Positions 25,205 through 33,410 of a DNA stretch of 62,422 nt are shown in pieces (position 1 is the stretch's first letter; every line of letters begins with the position of its first letter). This stretch comes from Sideroxyarcus sp. (lineage in GTDB: Bacteria > Pseudomonadota > Gammaproteobacteria > Burkholderiales > Gallionellaceae). Made by a program: the position numbers and the translations under genes. The notes under the pieces are model-generated. The model was not told the origin of the DNA and ran no database searches. It was given only the letters and a program-made list of their open reading frames with translations. The stretch covers positions 1-62,422 of the forward strand of contig JAUSBC010000087.1 of NCBI GenBank assembly GCA_030652215.1, in the 5' to 3' direction.

Positions 25205-26356
25205 ATGAAGCTGTCCCTATTGTGGTTGATGCTGCTGGCGGCACTTTTGTTTGCGTTGACCGACAACCTTTGGTGGTTGATCGGCGCGCTGGCGTTGCTG
25301 TGGCTGTGGCGTTTCCTGTTCGGCACTTACATGCTGCGCGAGAAAGAGATTCCGCCGCCCGCGATGCTGTATCCGCTGGGCATGCCACCCGCGCACGACG
25401 AGCGCGCTCCGTTTCGCAATCTGCTGGGCGCGGTGGTGACGCAACGCCAGGGGTGCTACCCCGACGAGCGTCAGTTGGACAACATCCTGCACGATTTGGG
25501 CGAAGCACCTGCGGCATCTGTTCCCGTCGCATTGCCGGATACGCCGTCCGATCTGGTCGTCATTCTTGTTTCCGGCGTGTTGTGGGAATGCGTGTCCGAT
25601 GTGGCGCTGCCGTTCGGGCGCGGCAAGTCGGCGGATATCGCCACCGAATACGATTACCTGCAACCGCGCTACGGCACCGTTGAAGTGGTGCATGTGCGCG
25701 GCATCGCCACATCCGAGCACAACGCCGCGATTGTCGAAGCCGCCATCCGCAAACACAAGGATGCCGCCAACGTGATCGTGGTGGCCTACTCCAAGGGTGT
25801 GCCCGATACGCTGGAGGCCTTGCGCCGCATGGGCAACGGCACGCCGCACAACCTGCGCGCGCTGGTCAGCGTGGCCGGTGTGGTCAGCGGCAGCCCGCTG
25901 GCCGACTGGCTCAACCGCTACAAGAAAATACTGGAACTGTTGCCCACGCCGGGCGCCTGCGCCCACGTCAACGAGAATTTCCTCAAGAGCATCTCGCGCG
26001 ACCGCTGCCTGCACTGGCTGGCCAAGTACTGGCAGACGCTGCCGCAGGGCATACGCTATTACTCGCTGGTCACCTTTGTGAAGCCGAAGCGCATGCACTG
26101 GTTTCTGCGCCTGCTCTACGCCAAGCTGGCCGAAGTGGAACCGCGCAACGACAGCCACATGCTCATACACGACCAGGTGCTGCCGGGCGCCGCATTGCTG
26201 GGCTATATAAAGTCGGATCACTGGGCCGTGGCGCTGCCGTTCAACCGCTCCACGCGCTCTTTCTGGAACTACTTGCTGCGCAACAACAATGCGTTTCCGC
26301 GCGAAGTGCTGTTCGAGGCGATACTGCGCTATGTCGAGCATGATTTGAAACTGTAG
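25205..26356 (+). CDS. Membrane-anchored alpha/beta-hydrolase-like protein
   Basis: The 383-residue protein begins with two close membrane helices (about 3-19 and 23-39). The soluble domain has a hydrolase-like core: LVVILVSGVLWE, then VIVVAYSKGVPDTLEAL, where Ser196 sits in an A-Y-S-K-G version of the nucleophile elbow. LVSVAGVVSGSP follows, and a candidate catalytic His lies near DSHMLIHD (about 320) or SDHWAV. This resembles lipase/esterase relatives, but the substrate is unknown. GAGGTGGG upstream favours the ATG at 25205. A GTG at 25199 is in frame. Confidence 0.72.
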   Translation: MKLSLLWLMLLAALLFALTDNLWWLIGALALLWLWRFLFGTYMLREKEIPPPAMLYPLGMPPAHDERAPFRNLLGAVVTQRQGCYPDERQLDNILHDLGEAPAASVPVALPDTPSDLVVILVSGVLWECVSDVALPFGRGKSADIATEYDYLQPRYGTVEVVHVRGIATSEHNAAIVEAAIRKHKDAANVIVVAYSKGVPDTLEALRRMGNGTPHNLRALVSVAGVVSGSPLADWLNRYKKILELLPTPGACAHVNENFLKSISRDRCLHWLAKYWQTLPQGIRYYSLVTFVKPKRMHWFLRLLYAKLAEVEPRNDSHMLIHDQVLPGAALLGYIKSDHWAVALPFNRSTRSFWNYLLRNNNAFPREVLFEAILRYVEHDLKL

Positions 26357-26388
26357 TTTTTTGCGCCGCCACTACGAACACACACCAT

Positions 26389-27327
26389 ATGAAACAATCG
26401 ACCTACCGGGAGCATCTGCAATGGCTCAAATCGAATCCTTCGCTGGATGAGCTGTGCGCCAAATACCCGGCGGAATGGGCTGCGGTGCAGGCGGAAATTT
26501 CCGCCATCGTCGAACGCGGCGCGGCGGAGGAATTGAAGGCGTACCTGGAGCGCCTGTCCGCCCCGGACAAATCCTCTGCAGCAAAGCAGCGCGACGAAGC
26601 GGTCGTGCTGTCGCATTTCGTGCGCAGCCGCATGGCGCACGAATCGGTCAAGAAACTGTGCCTGTCTACACTGGCGGCGGATACGGGCGTCACAAAGGGC
26701 AAGTTGCGCTTCAACCTGTTCAACGGCTTCATCGCGCAGAAACTGCTGTTTGCGCGGGCACTGGAGCGCAAGCCGGTTTCCCTGTTCTGGTTCCGCCTGC
26801 TGTGGCCGCTGGTCTGGCAGAGAAAACGTCTCATGCCCCTCGTGCAACCCAGGGGGATCTATTGCTTCTATTCGCGCGAATTGATACGGGCCCTGGCCGG
26901 CATGATCGCCGGCAGAAGCTGCGTGGAAATTGGCGCGGGAGACGGAACGCTCACGCGGTTTTTGCAGGAGCAGGGCGTCCGGCTCACCGCAACGGACAGC
27001 CACGCCTGGAGCACCGCCGTGCAATATCCGGAGTGGGTCGTCAAAATGGACGCGCGCGAGGCGCTGTCCGGCAGCAAGCCGGAAGTGGTGCTCTGTTCCT
27101 GGCCGCCGGCGCAGAACGATTTCGAGCGCGCTGTGTTCGATACGCCAAGCGTGCAACTCTATATCGTCATCGGTAGTCGCCACCGTTTCGCCTTTGGCAA
27201 CTGGAACGAATATCTGCGGCAAACGGCATTCGAACTGCAAGAGGACAAAGCGCTGGGCGCTTTGCTGCTGCCGCCGGAACTGGAATCGGCGGTGTATGTG
27301 TTCAGGCGCAAGGGTCAGGCTGCATGA
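26389..27327 (+). CDS. Putative SAM-dependent methyltransferase
   Basis: The 312-residue protein has a helical N-terminal half (residues 1-150, including a basic hydrophobic patch near 131-152). The C-terminal half has methyltransferase motif I, CVEIGAGDGTL, at 178-188, with an acidic motif II position at TATDSHAW and the later strand EVVLCSWPP. The remaining fold is weakly conserved, and the target is unknown. It lies 32 nt after the hydrolase-like gene on the same strand and may share its transcript. Confidence 0.65.
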   Translation: MKQSTYREHLQWLKSNPSLDELCAKYPAEWAAVQAEISAIVERGAAEELKAYLERLSAPDKSSAAKQRDEAVVLSHFVRSRMAHESVKKLCLSTLAADTGVTKGKLRFNLFNGFIAQKLLFARALERKPVSLFWFRLLWPLVWQRKRLMPLVQPRGIYCFYSRELIRALAGMIAGRSCVEIGAGDGTLTRFLQEQGVRLTATDSHAWSTAVQYPEWVVKMDAREALSGSKPEVVLCSWPPAQNDFERAVFDTPSVQLYIVIGSRHRFAFGNWNEYLRQTAFELQEDKALGALLLPPELESAVYVFRRKGQAA

Positions 27328-27720
27328 CTGGAGTCAAAGGTAGGGCGCAATAACCGAAGGGCATTGCACCAAAGGCAGGCAATTCTCTAAGCTCTACGAG
27401 CTTGAGAAATTGGCACCGCCGTATGAGACATCCAAACATCCGGTGCAATGCGCTGCGCATATTGCACACTACCACTTTGCCTGATGACCGGGGCAAGCAA
27501 ACGGCTGCGCCTCACACGTGATCCGGATTCATGTGAGGTCGCGGCGAAGCGGACTAGGCCGAGGCCAGTCCGTTTGGACTATTGACGAAAGCGGGTATTT
27601 TGCAGAGACTCGCGGCCGCTCAGATTTCATTCGTATTGATGCGATTAGCGATACGAATAACCGAATTATCCCGCACACTGCGCGTGGTTTCGTTTGTTGT
27701 TAACTTACAGGAGTTCTGGA
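27328..27720. other. Intergenic region with GCAATA-type inverted repeats and promoter for OMP gene
   Basis: Positions 27341-27370 (GTAGGGCGCAATA...GGGCATTGCACC) and about 27440-27472 (GGTGCAATGCGC...TTGCACACTAC) are inverted copies of one repeat. A near-perfect palindrome (CTCACACGTGATCC / GGATTCATGTGAG) lies at 27512-27538. The rest is the AT-richer leader of the outer-membrane protein gene, with a further inverted repeat at 27629-27658. Confidence 0.6.
27629..27658. promoter_or_regulatory. Perfect 8-bp inverted repeat, possible operator
   Basis: ATTCGTAT at 27629-27636 is matched by ATACGAAT at 27651-27658, with 14 nt between (22-bp centre-to-centre). It lies 63-92 nt upstream of the outer-membrane protein start, where a dimeric regulator could bind on one face of the helix. 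The regulator is unknown. Confidence 0.4.
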
Positions 27721-28263
27721 ATGAAGAAAATTGCATTGGCAGGCGCAATATTGGTATTGGCTATGGCGGCAGGCGGAGCTTCGGCAGCCGGGAACAAAGC
27801 AGACTTCGGCCCGAGCACGGGCACGTTTGGTTTCAATGTGGGCATTGGAACAATCGCCGATACCACGCAGGACTTCATGGTGGCCGGCAAATATTTCTTT
27901 GCCAAGGACATGGCGATATTGGCCGGTGCAGGTCTGCAATTTGTCGATAACGGCCAAGCGACCAATAACACCTCCACCAGCATCGGACTCATGGGCGGCT
28001 TCCGGAAATATCTGGTTACGGAGGGCTTGTCACCGTTCGTTGGCGGCCAGCTTCAATACAGCTCGACCGAACCCGGCGGCGCCAAGCTGACCAACTTTGC
28101 CCTTATCGCTGAAGCCGGCGCTGAATATTTCTTCAGCAAGCAATTCAGCGTCGAAGGTTCGGTGTTTGCGGGTTACCTGTCGAGCGACAACGACGCGACT
28201 GGAAACAAGGCTACGGTATTCGGAACAGCCAAGGGCAACCTGAGCGTCAACTTCTACTTCTAA
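27721..28263 (+). CDS. Outer-membrane beta-barrel protein
   Basis: The 180-residue protein has a clean signal peptide (MKKIALAGAILVLAMAAGGA, cut near SAAG). Alternating strands then resemble small 8-stranded barrels (FGFNVGIGTIADT, SIGLMGGFRKYLV, PFVGGQLQYSSTE, FALIAEAGAEYFF). It ends in aromatic NFYF, the usual C-terminal signal for barrel insertion. CAGGAG lies 9 nt before the ATG. A strong terminator follows, so it is a single-gene unit with its own leader. Exact function (adhesin, receptor or general OMP) is not readable. Confidence 0.85.
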   Translation: MKKIALAGAILVLAMAAGGASAAGNKADFGPSTGTFGFNVGIGTIADTTQDFMVAGKYFFAKDMAILAGAGLQFVDNGQATNNTSTSIGLMGGFRKYLVTEGLSPFVGGQLQYSSTEPGGAKLTNFALIAEAGAEYFFSKQFSVEGSVFAGYLSSDNDATGNKATVFGTAKGNLSVNFYF

Positions 28264-28320
28264 GCGCGGTTCGTTCGGTTTGGCCCGCTTGAGTGCCGGG
28301 CACGATGTTCTGCAATAATG

Positions 28321-28356
28321 GAAGCCGGGATTGGAAAAATCCCGGCTTCTTTTTTT
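28321..28356 (+). terminator. Rho-independent terminator after OMP gene
   Basis: A perfect 12-bp stem, GAAGCCGGGATT (28321-28332) and AATCCCGGCTTC (28338-28349), with a 5-nt loop, is followed directly by seven T residues. It lies 57 nt after the stop of the outer-membrane protein gene. Confidence 0.95.
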
Positions 28357-28395
28357 ATGCGTGGAATATGAAAATGAATTTTGGATTGACCCGAT

Positions 28396-28917
28396 ATGGA
28401 AAATGAAACCGGCCGCAAATCGCGTGCGGCAAAATGGCGCGGTTATGCCTTCAACGTATTGCTGTTTGTAGTGGTCATCGTTGGGGTGCGTACCTGGCAG
28501 CAGCGCGACATGGTCAGCGGTGCGGCTCCCGAACTGCACGGCGTCACGCTTGCAGGTTTGCCCTACAAATTACCCGCCCGTCCGGCGCAGCCGGTACTCG
28601 TGCATTTCTGGGCGACCTGGTGTCCGGTCTGTCGCGCGGAACAGGGCTCCATCGCCGCCATCGCGCAGGACGATCCGAACGTGATCACGATTGCCATGCA
28701 AAGCGGCAAGCCGGAAGAGGTGGTTCGCTACATGAAAGAACAGGGCGTCGAATTTCCGGTTGTGAACGATCCGGATGGCGCCATATCGAGCGCGTGGGGC
28801 GTGCATGCCGTGCCCGCGAGTTTCATCATTGCGCCCGATGGAAATATCAGGTTTGTCGAGGTCGGCTATACCACGGGCATGGGGCTCAGGTTGCGGCTGT
28901 GGCTGGCCGGGCTTTGA
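28396..28917 (+). CDS. TlpA/DsbE-like membrane-anchored thioredoxin-fold protein
   Basis: The 173-residue protein has one N-terminal membrane segment (about 17-33) and a periplasmic thioredoxin-like domain. The active site is WATWCPVCR with Cys76 and Cys79, and the cis-Pro is in AVPASFII. This is the plan of ResA/TlpA/ScsD proteins, which reduce or oxidise periplasmic disulfides, for example in cytochrome c maturation or copper tolerance. No partner gene sits beside it. Confidence 0.88.
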   Translation: MENETGRKSRAAKWRGYAFNVLLFVVVIVGVRTWQQRDMVSGAAPELHGVTLAGLPYKLPARPAQPVLVHFWATWCPVCRAEQGSIAAIAQDDPNVITIAMQSGKPEEVVRYMKEQGVEFPVVNDPDGAISSAWGVHAVPASFIIAPDGNIRFVEVGYTTGMGLRLRLWLAGL

Positions 28918-29273
28918 ACCTGGAAAATCCATCAGGTCGTCATTCCGGCGCATAACCAGCGTCTTGGCTGGCGTTGTTTGTCAGCTTAGTCGAATGGCTA
29001 GTAGTTCCATCAGGCCGGAATCCAGCGCTTAAAACATTCTGCGAAGCAGACAAAACCCAAGGTGCTGTCCCGCTTGCGCGGGAATTTGTTTATCAACTGG
29101 ATTCCGGCCTTCGCCGGAATGACGGGGTTTTTCTAATAGATTTTCCGGGTTGAATCACAGTGTGTAGGATGGGTGGAGCATTGCGATACCCATCATTTTT
29201 CAACATTAGCGATGGGTATCGCTACGCTCCACCCATCCTACGTTTTTTCCCGGTTTGACCGGCTTAGGTTGAA
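28918..29273. repeat. Repeat region with ATTCCGGC palindromes and R2 pair
   Basis: No gene. A palindromic repeat of type CGTCATTCCGGCG...GCCGGAATCCAG occurs broken at 28939-29024, where the 62-nt element B is inserted. It recurs unbroken in reverse at 29097-29126 (CTGGATTCCGGCC...CGCCGGAATGACGGG). An R2-like inverted pair follows at 29163-29195 and 29208-29243 (GTAGGATGGGTGGAGC and its complement), which can fold into a long stem between the convergent genes. Confidence 0.8.
28952..29013. repeat. Nested 62-nt element, copy B
   Basis: It begins ATAACCAGCG and ends GTAGTTCCATCAG. The central hairpin is GCTGGC / GTCAGC, including one G-T pair. It sits between CATTCCGGCG and GCCGGAATCCAG, the middle of a palindromic repeat whose uninterrupted form is 84 nt downstream. 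Confidence 0.75.
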
Positions 29274-30371
29274 TCAGGAATTCCCGCGCCGGAAATCTTC
29301 CATGAACCCCGCCAACTGCTCAACCGCATCGAGTGTCAACCCGTTGTAGAGCGAGGCACGCACACCGCCAGTTGAGCGGTGACCGGCAAGACCGGAAAAG
29401 CCTGCGGCTTGCGCCTCTTCCAGAAAGCGTTTTTCGATCTCCGGATTGGACAGGTTGAAGGCAACGTTCATCAGCGAACGGTCTTTGACCTCGGCCCGCC
29501 CGCGGTAGAAGTCGTTGCTGCCGTCCAGCAGGCGATACAGCAATTCGGCTTTGCTCCGGTTGATTCCGGCCATGCGCTCCAGGCCGCCGATGTCGTCGAG
29601 CAGCCAGCGCGTGATCAGCAGCACGACATAGATCGCAAATACGGGCGGGGTGTTGTAAATGGAGTGCGCATTTATGTGGGTGCGGTAATCCAGGAATCCG
29701 GGCTGATCCGTGGGGGCATCCTTGAGCAATTCGTCGCGCACCAGCACCACGGTGACTCCGGCTGGGCCGATGTTCTTCTGGGCGTGGGCATAGATGAGCG
29801 AATAGCGTTCGGCTTCGCAGGGTTGCGACAGGAAGTCCGACGACATGTCGCACACGCGGGGAACATCGTCGCGGCCGAGCACGCGGTGAAACTGGAGTCC
29901 TTCTACCGTTTCGTTGGAGACGTAGTGCAGATACGACGCGTCCGGCGAAAAGATCAGCTCGTCATCACCGGGCAAGCGACGAAAACCGCCGGATTCTCCG
30001 CTCCACAGCACACGAACCGGGCCCTCGCGTCTCGCTTCGGCCAGCGCCTTGCCGCTCCAGTAGCCGGTGTGCAGATATTCGGCGGGCGCGGTCTTGCCGC
30101 GCAGCAATGTCATCGGGATCATCGAAAATTGCTGCGTGGCGCCGCCCTGTAAAAACAGAACATGGTAGTTCTGCGGCAATCCCAGCAGCTTGCGCATGTT
30201 GCCTTCCAGTTCGGCAACGACCCCGGCAAACCAGTCGGAGCGATGGCTGATGCCCAGCACGGACAGGCCGACTCCCGGCACTTCGATAATGGATTGCTGA
30301 ACCTGCAGCAGCACGCTCTCGGGCAATGCGCCCGGCCCTCCGGAAAAATTCAGACTGTTGCGCGGGTTCAT
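29274..30371 (-). CDS. serC: Phosphoserine aminotransferase
   Basis: This 365-residue PLP enzyme makes 3-phosphoserine for serine synthesis and also serves in pyridoxine synthesis. Hallmarks are NFSGGPGALPESVL at the start, HRSDWF near 43, GGATQQFSMIPMTLL near 77, and the PLP Lys199 in AQKNIGPAGVT. Length is typical. Its ATG overlaps the stop of the upstream ATP-grasp gene by 4 nt, so the two are translationally coupled. Confidence 0.97.
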   Translation of the reverse strand: MNPRNSLNFSGGPGALPESVLLQVQQSIIEVPGVGLSVLGISHRSDWFAGVVAELEGNMRKLLGLPQNYHVLFLQGGATQQFSMIPMTLLRGKTAPAEYLHTGYWSGKALAEARREGPVRVLWSGESGGFRRLPGDDELIFSPDASYLHYVSNETVEGLQFHRVLGRDDVPRVCDMSSDFLSQPCEAERYSLIYAHAQKNIGPAGVTVVLVRDELLKDAPTDQPGFLDYRTHINAHSIYNTPPVFAIYVVLLITRWLLDDIGGLERMAGINRSKAELLYRLLDGSNDFYRGRAEVKDRSLMNVAFNLSNPEIEKRFLEEAQAAGFSGLAGHRSTGGVRASLYNGLTLDAVEQLAGFMEDFRRGNS

Positions 30372-31588
30372 TTGTTTGTAAGACGGGTCAGAAAATTCCG
30401 AAATGCATATTTCACTTTTTGCATGTGGAATTGTTTGTAGGGGAATAGCTGCTCGGGGTCCATGGCGTGCACGACCATGGTGTGGTCGATCTCGAATATC
30501 AGCAGGTGGCCGTCCCGCGTTTCCGCGCAGTCGATGCACAGATAGTCGAGCTGCGTGCGTTTATAGATCGCCTCCAGCGCCGCACGGTGGCGTGCCGCGA
30601 AATCGTCGAAGTGCTCCATGAATGCGGCTTCTTCTTCGCGTTTTTTTGCGTCCTCGTACATGCCCGCATTCACGTAGTGGATCATCCAGTTCGACGAAAC
30701 GCCCATGTGGCTCGCGTAAGGCTTGCCGTCGACCAGCACGACGCGGTATTTGCGGAATTGCCCGTCTTTTCCGCTGTAGTCGATGAAGGGCGATATGAAA
30801 AATTCTTCCTCCTGCACCTTGGCCAGATAGGCGGCGAGTACGTCGGCGCTTTCTATCCTGGCAAGATCGCGACCTGCATGCGAGCCGAGCGGCCGCACGA
30901 TGATGGGAACGTCGCGGCCCGCGAATTGTTCCGCGAGTGCGACTTTGCCAGCGGCGATATCCAGCAGCAATGATCGCGGCACATGCAGCGTCGGCGGGAT
31001 GAGCAGGCCCGGTGCGTCCTGGAGCAAACGGCTCGCGGCTTCGCGCCCCGTGGGCGGAATGTATTGCGGCCGGTTGATGACAGGTTTGGGCCAATCGGCC
31101 AATGCGCGCGTCAGCGCTGCCAGCACCTCGCGATTTTCGTCGGCTTCGCTGATGGCGACAAACACTGCATCGTGTTCGGGTACGGGCAATGCCAGCGGGT
31201 CGCCCGGGGAAACATAGTAGTAGATCAGCTCGACATCGCTGTCTTCAAGCAGACAATCCAGCGGCGTATTCGCCGCGATGTCGCCCGGCACCGACAACAA
31301 CAGCAAGCGCACTTTGGCGGGTTGTGCTGCGGCGAGTCGGTATATGCGTTGCTGCTGCAGGGCCAGTTCCTGTATGGACACGCCCACATCGTGCTGTCCG
31401 AGACATTGCACGATGACGGACAGGTTCATCCACAGCGGGGCATCGCCGGGATTGCAGCCGGCCTGATCCAGCATTTCCTGGCAAAGGGGCTGGAAATCGG
31501 CACCTTCGATACTTGCGCGCAGAAAGGGAGCCAGTCCCAGAAAAGGAGTGGCTGCAATAGATTCGTTATCGGGTACGGAGGAATTCAT
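30368..31588 (-). CDS. ATP-grasp (RimK-like) ligase coupled to serC
   Basis: The 406-residue cytoplasmic protein has a variable N-terminal half and a C-terminal ATP-grasp domain. Visible motifs are VPIIVRPLGSHAGRDLARI (about 227-245), EEFFISPFIDY, GQFRKYRVVLVDGKPYASHM and LLIFEIDHTMVVH with metal-binding acidic residues. Related proteins join an amino acid or peptide to a carboxylate; glutathione synthase and RimK share this fold. Coupling to serC hints at a serine-linked substrate, which is inference. No neighbour defines the product. Confidence 0.75.
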   Translation of the reverse strand: MNSSVPDNESIAATPFLGLAPFLRASIEGADFQPLCQEMLDQAGCNPGDAPLWMNLSVIVQCLGQHDVGVSIQELALQQQRIYRLAAAQPAKVRLLLLSVPGDIAANTPLDCLLEDSDVELIYYYVSPGDPLALPVPEHDAVFVAISEADENREVLAALTRALADWPKPVINRPQYIPPTGREAASRLLQDAPGLLIPPTLHVPRSLLLDIAAGKVALAEQFAGRDVPIIVRPLGSHAGRDLARIESADVLAAYLAKVQEEEFFISPFIDYSGKDGQFRKYRVVLVDGKPYASHMGVSSNWMIHYVNAGMYEDAKKREEEAAFMEHFDDFAARHRAALEAIYKRTQLDYLCIDCAETRDGHLLIFEIDHTMVVHAMDPEQLFPYKQFHMQKVKYAFRNFLTRLTNK

Positions 31589-31846
31589 TTATAGGATCGG
31601 CGCTGCATTTCATGGTTGTCGGGAAGGCTTCGATGCAGCCGGGTGTTTCTGCGTCCGGAATCGCATGGTCAATCCGGGGCGAAAATTGTTGATCCAAGAA
31701 TAGTCCACCCGTGCTGTGCCGAAGCAGGGAATAGAAGCGGGGAAACAGTGCTAAACACCCGATTGCCGCAAAGAAAACTCGCCGGCGAAGAGGGGTAATG
31801 CGAAGGAACTGTCCGCTCCGTTACTTCCGGAGGCCGGCTTCCTGCG

Positions 31847-32122
31847 CTATTCGCCGGCGCATTTTGCTATTTCCACGTTGGTCTGCAACTCCAGGCAATA
31901 GCGCAAATCCAGCGATTTGGAACGATTCGTTTTTGTGGGTATGTCGCGTTGGGTGTCGGTGCTTGCCGTGGCAGTCTGGGGTTCCGGGGCGGCCGGGGAT
32001 GCTGGCGATTCCGCGAACTCCTCCATGGGCGCGGCCATGGGTTCCGCTTCGTCGTAGGCGAACGCCGCTCCGCCGTATTGCAACACTGCCAGGGCAAGCA
32101 AGTTCAGAAATGCGCGTTTCAT
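31847..32122 (-). CDS. Small secreted protein, unknown
   Basis: The 91-residue protein has a good signal peptide (MKRAFLNLLALAVLQYGGAAFA). The mature part is acidic and Ala/Pro-rich (AEPMAAPMEEFAESPASPAA), then ends in a short domain with two Cys (LRYCLELQTNVEIAKCAGE). That YCLEL...AKCA pattern resembles small periplasmic proteins with one disulfide. AAGGAG lies 7 nt before the ATG, giving a firm start. The 258 nt between it and the ATP-grasp gene hold nothing I recognise. Confidence 0.65.
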   Translation of the reverse strand: MKRAFLNLLALAVLQYGGAAFAYDEAEPMAAPMEEFAESPASPAAPEPQTATASTDTQRDIPTKTNRSKSLDLRYCLELQTNVEIAKCAGE

Positions 32123-32227
32123 GCGTCGCTCCTTGAAAGATTGATGTCCAAATGTACCTGAATCTGCCGGAGTTGCCTATCGGTGCCCGTTAGTAAACGC
32201 GGCACGAAGCAGTGCTGTATGGGAGTT

Positions 32228-32653
32228 CTAGCCGGATCGGGGCGGTATGTGGACGTGCTGCTCGTTCTGTTTATTCTTCCGCTTTCGATCAGACCAGTCG
32301 CAACTACCGCAGTCACCACAACTTGCCAGATCGCCAATGAAACGGCACGAATTGGCACTCGGCAGATCGCAGTTGCCATCGCAGGGCAGATCACAGCCTA
32401 TGTCGCAAAAACCGCTCTGGTTCAGCGGCGCGCGTCTGTATGGTGCCGAGCAGCGCCGGTGCGCGACACCGCAAAGATATAGCCGCTGCCGCAAGACGGC
32501 GAGACCGAGCCGTGCGCCATACCTGCGGACCGCGCGAAAGCCGAGCTGCGAGCAGCTTTGGCGTCCGGTGTGCGCGTGGTAGGCGCAACGGAAACCTTTG
32601 TGCGGGGAGATGAAGCGCTGGTAGAGGCGGATGGCGGCGAGGAGGGGTTGCAT
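32228..32653 (-). CDS. yidD: YidD-like protein with Cys-rich C-terminal tail
   Basis: The first 75 residues match YidD, a small membrane-associated helper of YidC-dependent protein insertion (LLAAIRLYQRFISPHKGFRC, SCSQLGFRAVRRYGARLGLA). Usual YidD ends at 70-90 residues. Here a further 65 residues are Cys-rich (CDIGCDLPCDGNC, CRFIGDLASCGDCGSC) and end in a charged tail (DRKRKNKQNEQ). The Cys pairs could bind metal. The gene stands alone, away from rnpA/yidC where classic yidD sits, so this is probably the separate Cys-rich YidD branch. Confidence 0.78.
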   Translation of the reverse strand: MQPLLAAIRLYQRFISPHKGFRCAYHAHTGRQSCSQLGFRAVRRYGARLGLAVLRQRLYLCGVAHRRCSAPYRRAPLNQSGFCDIGCDLPCDGNCDLPSANSCRFIGDLASCGDCGSCDWSDRKRKNKQNEQHVHIPPRSG

Positions 32654-32708
32654 GACAGGTTCAAGCTTTGCCAGCTTTATTCAAATCTGCGAACTTTGAC
32701 AACAAACT

Positions 32709-33368
32709 TCAGAATGACTTTTCATAGACTATGAGTTTGATTGCTGACTCGGGATGCTGACTAACTTTGCCGTCCATCCCAAGAAAAAAGTAGAAACTAT
32801 CAATTTTTCCGATGAGTCGAGTTCGTATAGGTGTTCCATCAACAGTAGCTTGTATGTTGGGCTCTTTGCCTTGAGCTAAAGCCTGAGCCTTCATGCGACC
32901 AAAACCGAAACTGCCGCACAGTAAATAGGTGGTTATCAAGATAATTACAAATTGTTTCGGTGATTCCTTAATTTGGACACGAAGAAACTCATTCTCTAAC
33001 ACGTGAAGAGTGAGCAAGAAAGTAAGGCCTAGCGGTACGAATACCCATTTTTCAGGTCTGTTAAAGTAGAGTAAAAGCGCTGAAATTGCCGCAAATGCGA
33101 GAAGATCCAGCCAGTCGCGTAACTTGCTTGATACTTTCCGATCTTTTGAAAACGCATTAAACGCATTAATAGTACCGAAAAGCATGCCGACAAAGAAGGC
33201 GAATAGAAAACCAAACAGAGGAGCGGCTGCATAGGCCACCATTTCATTGAAAGAAAGATAAGGAAAAATCAATAAATCGTAGTACCCCCAATAACCTTGG
33301 AGGTAGGCAACGGCTACGATCAGCGCAACTATTGGCGCAATGGCGAAGATGGATTTTGAGTTTTCCAT
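32709..33368 (-). CDS. Multi-pass membrane protein of low GC
   Basis: The 219-residue protein is not recognised. It has about five membrane helices (near 6-24, 44-66, 88-105, 108-126 and 142-160) and a C-terminal soluble tail of about 50 residues (IQATVDGTPIRTRLIGKIDS). Codon use and base composition are clearly more AT-rich than the neighbours, with many AAA, TTT and ATT codons. This points to recent arrival by transfer. No mobility gene or attachment site is visible nearby. No clear Shine-Dalgarno precedes the ATG. Confidence 0.7.
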   Translation of the reverse strand: MENSKSIFAIAPIVALIVAVAYLQGYWGYYDLLIFPYLSFNEMVAYAAAPLFGFLFAFFVGMLFGTINAFNAFSKDRKVSSKLRDWLDLLAFAAISALLLYFNRPEKWVFVPLGLTFLLTLHVLENEFLRVQIKESPKQFVIILITTYLLCGSFGFGRMKAQALAQGKEPNIQATVDGTPIRTRLIGKIDSFYFFLGMDGKVSQHPESAIKLIVYEKSF

Positions 33369-33410
33369 TTGTGTTGGGGGGCTATTGTGGATGGCGATAA
33401 TGTAACTGAG

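Noticed and set aside
32119..32394. 91-codon minus-strand frame overlapping the yidD 3' end
   Set aside because: It overlaps both neighbours in another frame, lacks a ribosome site, and the yidD frame accounts for the sequence.
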